Shown piece after piece: positions 61,585 through 64,000 of a stretch of DNA of 64,000 nt. The DNA lies in NCBI RefSeq assembly GCF_030646845.1, contig NZ_JAUSLE010000038.1:1-64000 (forward strand), written 5' to 3'. The position numbers were made by a program, and so were the translations under genes. How positions within the stretch are numbered: position 1 is the first letter of the stretch; each line of letters starts with the position of its first letter. This DNA is from Rhodoferax sp. (GTDB lineage: Bacteria; Pseudomonadota; Gammaproteobacteria; Burkholderiales; Burkholderiaceae_C). Under the pieces are notes generated by a model. The model made no database searches, had not been told where the DNA came from, and saw only the letters and a program-made list of their open reading frames with translations.

Positions 61585-61769
61585 GGAGCGTTTTTATTCC
61601 TACAGGGTGAACAACCGCCGCAGCACGCTGTGCTGGCAGGGCTTTATACTGGGCTGAATTGTAGCCGAGGGGGTGCTTTTCAGCGCTTCCAAAATTACCC
61701 ACCCATTAGCAGTCTTTGCCGAGGCCACCACCCGGTTGAATATCCCTCGAAGCCGTCATTCGAAACACC

Positions 61770-63245
61770 ATGAGTTTGCGCATTTACAGCACGTTGTCGC
61801 GTGCACTGGAACCCTTGTCACCGCTGGAGCCCGGTCACGTGCGCATGTACGTCTGCGGCATGACGGTCTACGACCTGTGCCATCTGGGTCACGCGCGTTC
61901 GATGGTGGCGTTCGACGTCGTGCAGCGCTGGCTCAAAGCCAGCGGCCTGCGTGTGACTTATGTTCGCAACGTCACCGATATTGATGACAAAATCATCAAA
62001 CGGGCGCTGGAAAACGGCGAATCCATCCGTTCGTTGACCGATCGCATGGTCGACGCCCTGCACCAGGATGCCGACGCCTTGGGCATTGAGCGTCCCACCC
62101 ATGAACCGCGTGCCACCGAGTTTGTGCCGCAGATGCTGAACCTGATTGGCCGGTTGGCGCAAAAGGGTCTGGCCTATCAGGCGCCCACTGGCGACGTCAA
62201 TTACGCGGTGCGCAAGTTCCCGGGTTACGGCAAGCTCAGCGGCAAGTCGCTGGACGAGTTGCGCGCCGGCGAACGGGTCGCCGTGCTGGACGGCAAGGAT
62301 GATCCGCTGGACTTTGTGCTGTGGAAGACGGCCAAACCGAGCGAGCCGATCGACGCCCAGTGGGACAGTGACTATGGCAAAGGGCGCCCGGGCTGGCACA
62401 TCGAGTGTTCGGCCATGTGCGGCCAGATGCTGGGCGAAACGGTTGACATTCACGGCGGCGGGGCCGACCTGCAGTTTCCGCACCACGAGAACGAAATCGC
62501 CCAGAGCGAGGGCGCCACTGGCAAACCGCTGGCCAGTATCTGGATGCACAACGGCTTTGTGACGCGCGACAACGAGAAGATGTCCAAGAGCTTGGGCAAC
62601 TTCTTCACTATTCGTGACATTCTGGCACGCTATGACGCGGAAACCACCCGCTTCTTTATCATCCGGGCGCATTACCGCAGTGCCCTGAACCACAGCGATG
62701 CGCATCTGGACGATGCGCGCAGTTCCCTCAAGCGCCTGTATACGGCACTGGATCTGGTGGCGCCAGCGGCGATTGGCATCGACTGGACGCAGCCTTTTGC
62801 CGCGCGCTTCAAGGCGGCGATGGATGAAGACTTCGGCACCCCCGAGGCGGTGGCAGTGCTGTTTGAGTTGGCGTCTGAGGTCAACAAGACCCGTTCCGCT
62901 GAACTGGCGGGCTTGCTCAAGGAGCTGGGTGGCTGTATCGGTCTTCTTCAACAAGACCCACGCGCTTGGTTGCAGGGACGGCGAGCTGCCACGGTTGAAC
63001 CTTCGACTACTCTGTATCCCCCTTTACTCGTTAACACCAATACGTTTTTTCCCCCTACCGTCACGCTTGGCGCAGGCAGTGACCAACTATCCAATGATCA
63101 AATTGACCAGTTGATTTTGAAACGGGCTGAAGCCAAGAAGGCCAAAAACTTTGCCGAAGCCGATCGCATTCGCCAGGAGCTTCTGACCCAGGGCATTGTC
63201 CTCAAGGATTCGCCCACCGGCACCACCTGGGAAGCTGCGCAATGA
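61770..63245 (+). CDS. cysS: Cysteinyl-tRNA synthetase
   Basis: A 491-residue class I synthetase, about 30 residues longer than usual. The HIGH-type motif is [12 protein letters not shown], zinc ligands include the Cys of [10 protein letters not shown] and [25 protein letters not shown] is the hallmark loop and KMSKSLGNF binds ATP. Residues ~403-437 ([20 protein letters not shown] and on) form a segment I do not recognise in the family, between the LLQQDP turn and the C-terminal helix [20 protein letters not shown]. Its codons are AT-richer than the rest. The frame is intact. Confidence 0.95.
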   Translation: MSLRIYSTLSRALEPLSPLEPGHVRMYVCGMTVYDLCHLGHARSMVAFDVVQRWLKASGLRVTYVRNVTDIDDKIIKRALENGESIRSLTDRMVDALHQDADALGIERPTHEPRATEFVPQMLNLIGRLAQKGLAYQAPTGDVNYAVRKFPGYGKLSGKSLDELRAGERVAVLDGKDDPLDFVLWKTAKPSEPIDAQWDSDYGKGRPGWHIECSAMCGQMLGETVDIHGGGADLQFPHHENEIAQSEGATGKPLASIWMHNGFVTRDNEKMSKSLGNFFTIRDILARYDAETTRFFIIRAHYRSALNHSDAHLDDARSSLKRLYTALDLVAPAAIGIDWTQPFAARFKAAMDEDFGTPEAVAVLFELASEVNKTRSAELAGLLKELGGCIGLLQQDPRAWLQGRRAATVEPSTTLYPPLLVNTNTFFPPTVTLGAGSDQLSNDQIDQLILKRAEAKKAKNFAEADRIRQELLTQGIVLKDSPTGTTWEAAQ

Positions 63246-63257
63246 TTTTCTCGACAG

Positions 63258-63340
63258 TCATTTTGGCCTCTGGCCCCCGAAAATAGTGTGATGGTAGCTA
63301 CTAAAAATATAGCGACTGAAGTCGCAACGCCCCCCTATTG
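63258..63340 (+). repeat. Short hairpin repeat, copy 8, with a partial inverted copy
   Basis: The + copy (63293-63340) is GTAGCTACTAAAAATATAGC, then GACTGAAGTCGCAACGCCCC. Just before it, 63258-63282 (CATTTTGGCCTCTGGCCCCC) resembles the tail of a copy in reverse orientation. The pair fills the gap between cysS and the glycosylase gene and supplies its first ~17 codons. Confidence 0.65.
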
Positions 63341-63941
63341 GGAAGATGCCTGCAAGCACCTGATGAAAAAGGACCGGGTGATGAAGCGGCTCATCCCCAA
63401 GTTTGGCGACGCCTGCCTGCAAACCCGGGGCGATGCCTTTGTGACGCTGGCGCGCAGCATTGTGGGGCAGCAGATTTCCGTCAAGGCGGCCCAGACTGTG
63501 TGGGACCGTTTTGCACTCCTGCCGAAGAAGATCACGGCCGGCAATGTGCTCAAACTGAAGGTCGACGACATGCGCGCGGCTGGTTTGAGCGCACGCAAGG
63601 TCGAGTACCTGGTGGATCTGGCGCTGCACTTTGACAACGGCGCGGTGCACGTCAAGGCCTGGGAGACAATGGACGATGAGGCTATCATTGAAGAGTTGAC
63701 CGCCATTCGCGGCATTGGCCGCTGGACGGCAGAGATGTTTTTGATTTTTCACCTGATGCGCCCTAATATCCTGCCGCTGGATGACGTCGGCCTGATCAAT
63801 GGCATCAGCCAGAGTTATTTTTCAGGCGACGTGGTCAGCCGCAGTGACGCGCGAGAGGTCGCCGCCGCGTGGGCACCCTATTGCAGCGTAGCCACTTGGT
63901 ATATTTGGCGCTCGCTTGATCCGCTGCCGGTGGAATACTGA
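63291..63941 (+). CDS. DNA-3-methyladenine glycosylase, AlkA-type
   Basis: A ~216-residue HhH-GPD glycosylase that removes alkylated bases. The helix-hairpin-helix and catalytic Asp are in LTAIRGIGRWTAEMFLIFHL and ILPLDDVGLI. SIVGQQISVKAA is the conserved wedge region. There is no Fe-S cluster. The start is uncertain: GTG at 63288 and ATG at 63291 are adjacent, no good ribosome site is present, and the first ~17 residues (VATKNIATEVA) come from a hairpin repeat. It lies 45 bases after cysS and before accA. Confidence 0.88.
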   Translation: MVATKNIATEVATPPYWEDACKHLMKKDRVMKRLIPKFGDACLQTRGDAFVTLARSIVGQQISVKAAQTVWDRFALLPKKITAGNVLKLKVDDMRAAGLSARKVEYLVDLALHFDNGAVHVKAWETMDDEAIIEELTAIRGIGRWTAEMFLIFHLMRPNILPLDDVGLINGISQSYFSGDVVSRSDAREVAAAWAPYCSVATWYIWRSLDPLPVEY

Positions 63942-63967
63942 CCCCCCAACTGATAGGAGCAACAACG

Positions 63968-64000
63968 TTGGCCAAGAAAACATTCCTCGATTTCGAGCAA
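63968..64000 (+). CDS. accA: Acetyl-CoA carboxylase carboxyltransferase alpha subunit (3' truncated)
   Basis: Only 11 codons are in the window, translating to MAKKTFLDFEQ from a TTG start; AGGAG lies nine bases upstream. That N-terminus and the position after cysS and the AlkA-type gene match accA of related Betaproteobacteria. Confidence 0.75.
   Translation, partial: MAKKTFLDFEQ

Noticed and set aside
1-64000. tRNA, rRNA, CRISPR, insertion sequences or prophage
   Set aside because: No cloverleaf, rRNA block, regular spacer array, transposase or phage gene could be recognised.

Overview
The window looks like chromosome of a Burkholderiales bacterium in or near the Comamonadaceae (Rhodoferax/Polaromonas-like). 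The evidence is high GC core genes, the gene orders (tolQRA-ybgC beside dnaE, nrdR-glyA, cysS-alkA-accA), and two intergenic repeat types I associate with that family. Every gene was assigned by reading motifs in its translation; no database was searched. No rRNA, tRNA, CRISPR array, transposase or phage gene was seen.

Region 1 (1-6.0 kb): the 3' end of a large FAD/Fe-S oxidoreductase faces a five-gene operon holding a complete ABC importer plus a LOG-family protein. Region 2 (6.0-8.65 kb): a small Pro-rich ORF, a secreted glycerophosphodiesterase, and an AT-richer accessory gene with no recognised function. Region 3 (8.65-16.5 kb): RNA-modification genes (RluA-type, trmB, gluQ), a hydrolase, a renalase-like flavoprotein, and a LysR regulator divergent from pirin and a flavodoxin-like protein. 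Region 4 (16.5-26.5 kb): a sensory cluster with a periplasmic-domain GGDEF-EAL protein, an NMT1-like lipoprotein, trhO, a TonB-dependent receptor, a periplasmic binding protein, a hybrid histidine kinase and a LuxR-type response regulator. Region 5 (26.5-38.5 kb): dnaE converges on a long run of overlapping genes: TonB-like protein, ribD, riboflavin synthase, ribBX-type, ribH, nusB, aminotransferase, ybgC, tolQ, tolR, tolA. Region 6 (38.6-46.7 kb): a complete minor-pilin operon, fimT-pilV-pilW-pilX-pilY1-pilE, lower in GC than its surroundings. Region 7 (46.8-49.7 kb): nrdR, glyA behind a ZTP (pfl) riboswitch, and a lytic transglycosylase. Region 8 (49.7-57.1 kb): a structured, terminator-bearing leader or small RNA, a giant DUF748/AsmA-like protein with an apparent C-terminal frameshift, and a DUF349 protein. 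Region 9 (57.1-64 kb): lpxH, two cyclophilins, an L,D-transpeptidase and a TPR protein divergent from cysS, an AlkA-type glycosylase and the first codons of accA.

Most noteworthy: a ~50-bp hairpin repeat occurs at least eight times and is read through in frame inside conserved proteins (TrmB, GluQ, DUF748 twice, the PpiA signal peptide, the AlkA N-terminus); the frameshift near 54,027; the unassigned structured RNA at ~50,064-50,285; and the TonB/binding-protein/kinase cluster, whose ligand is unknown.
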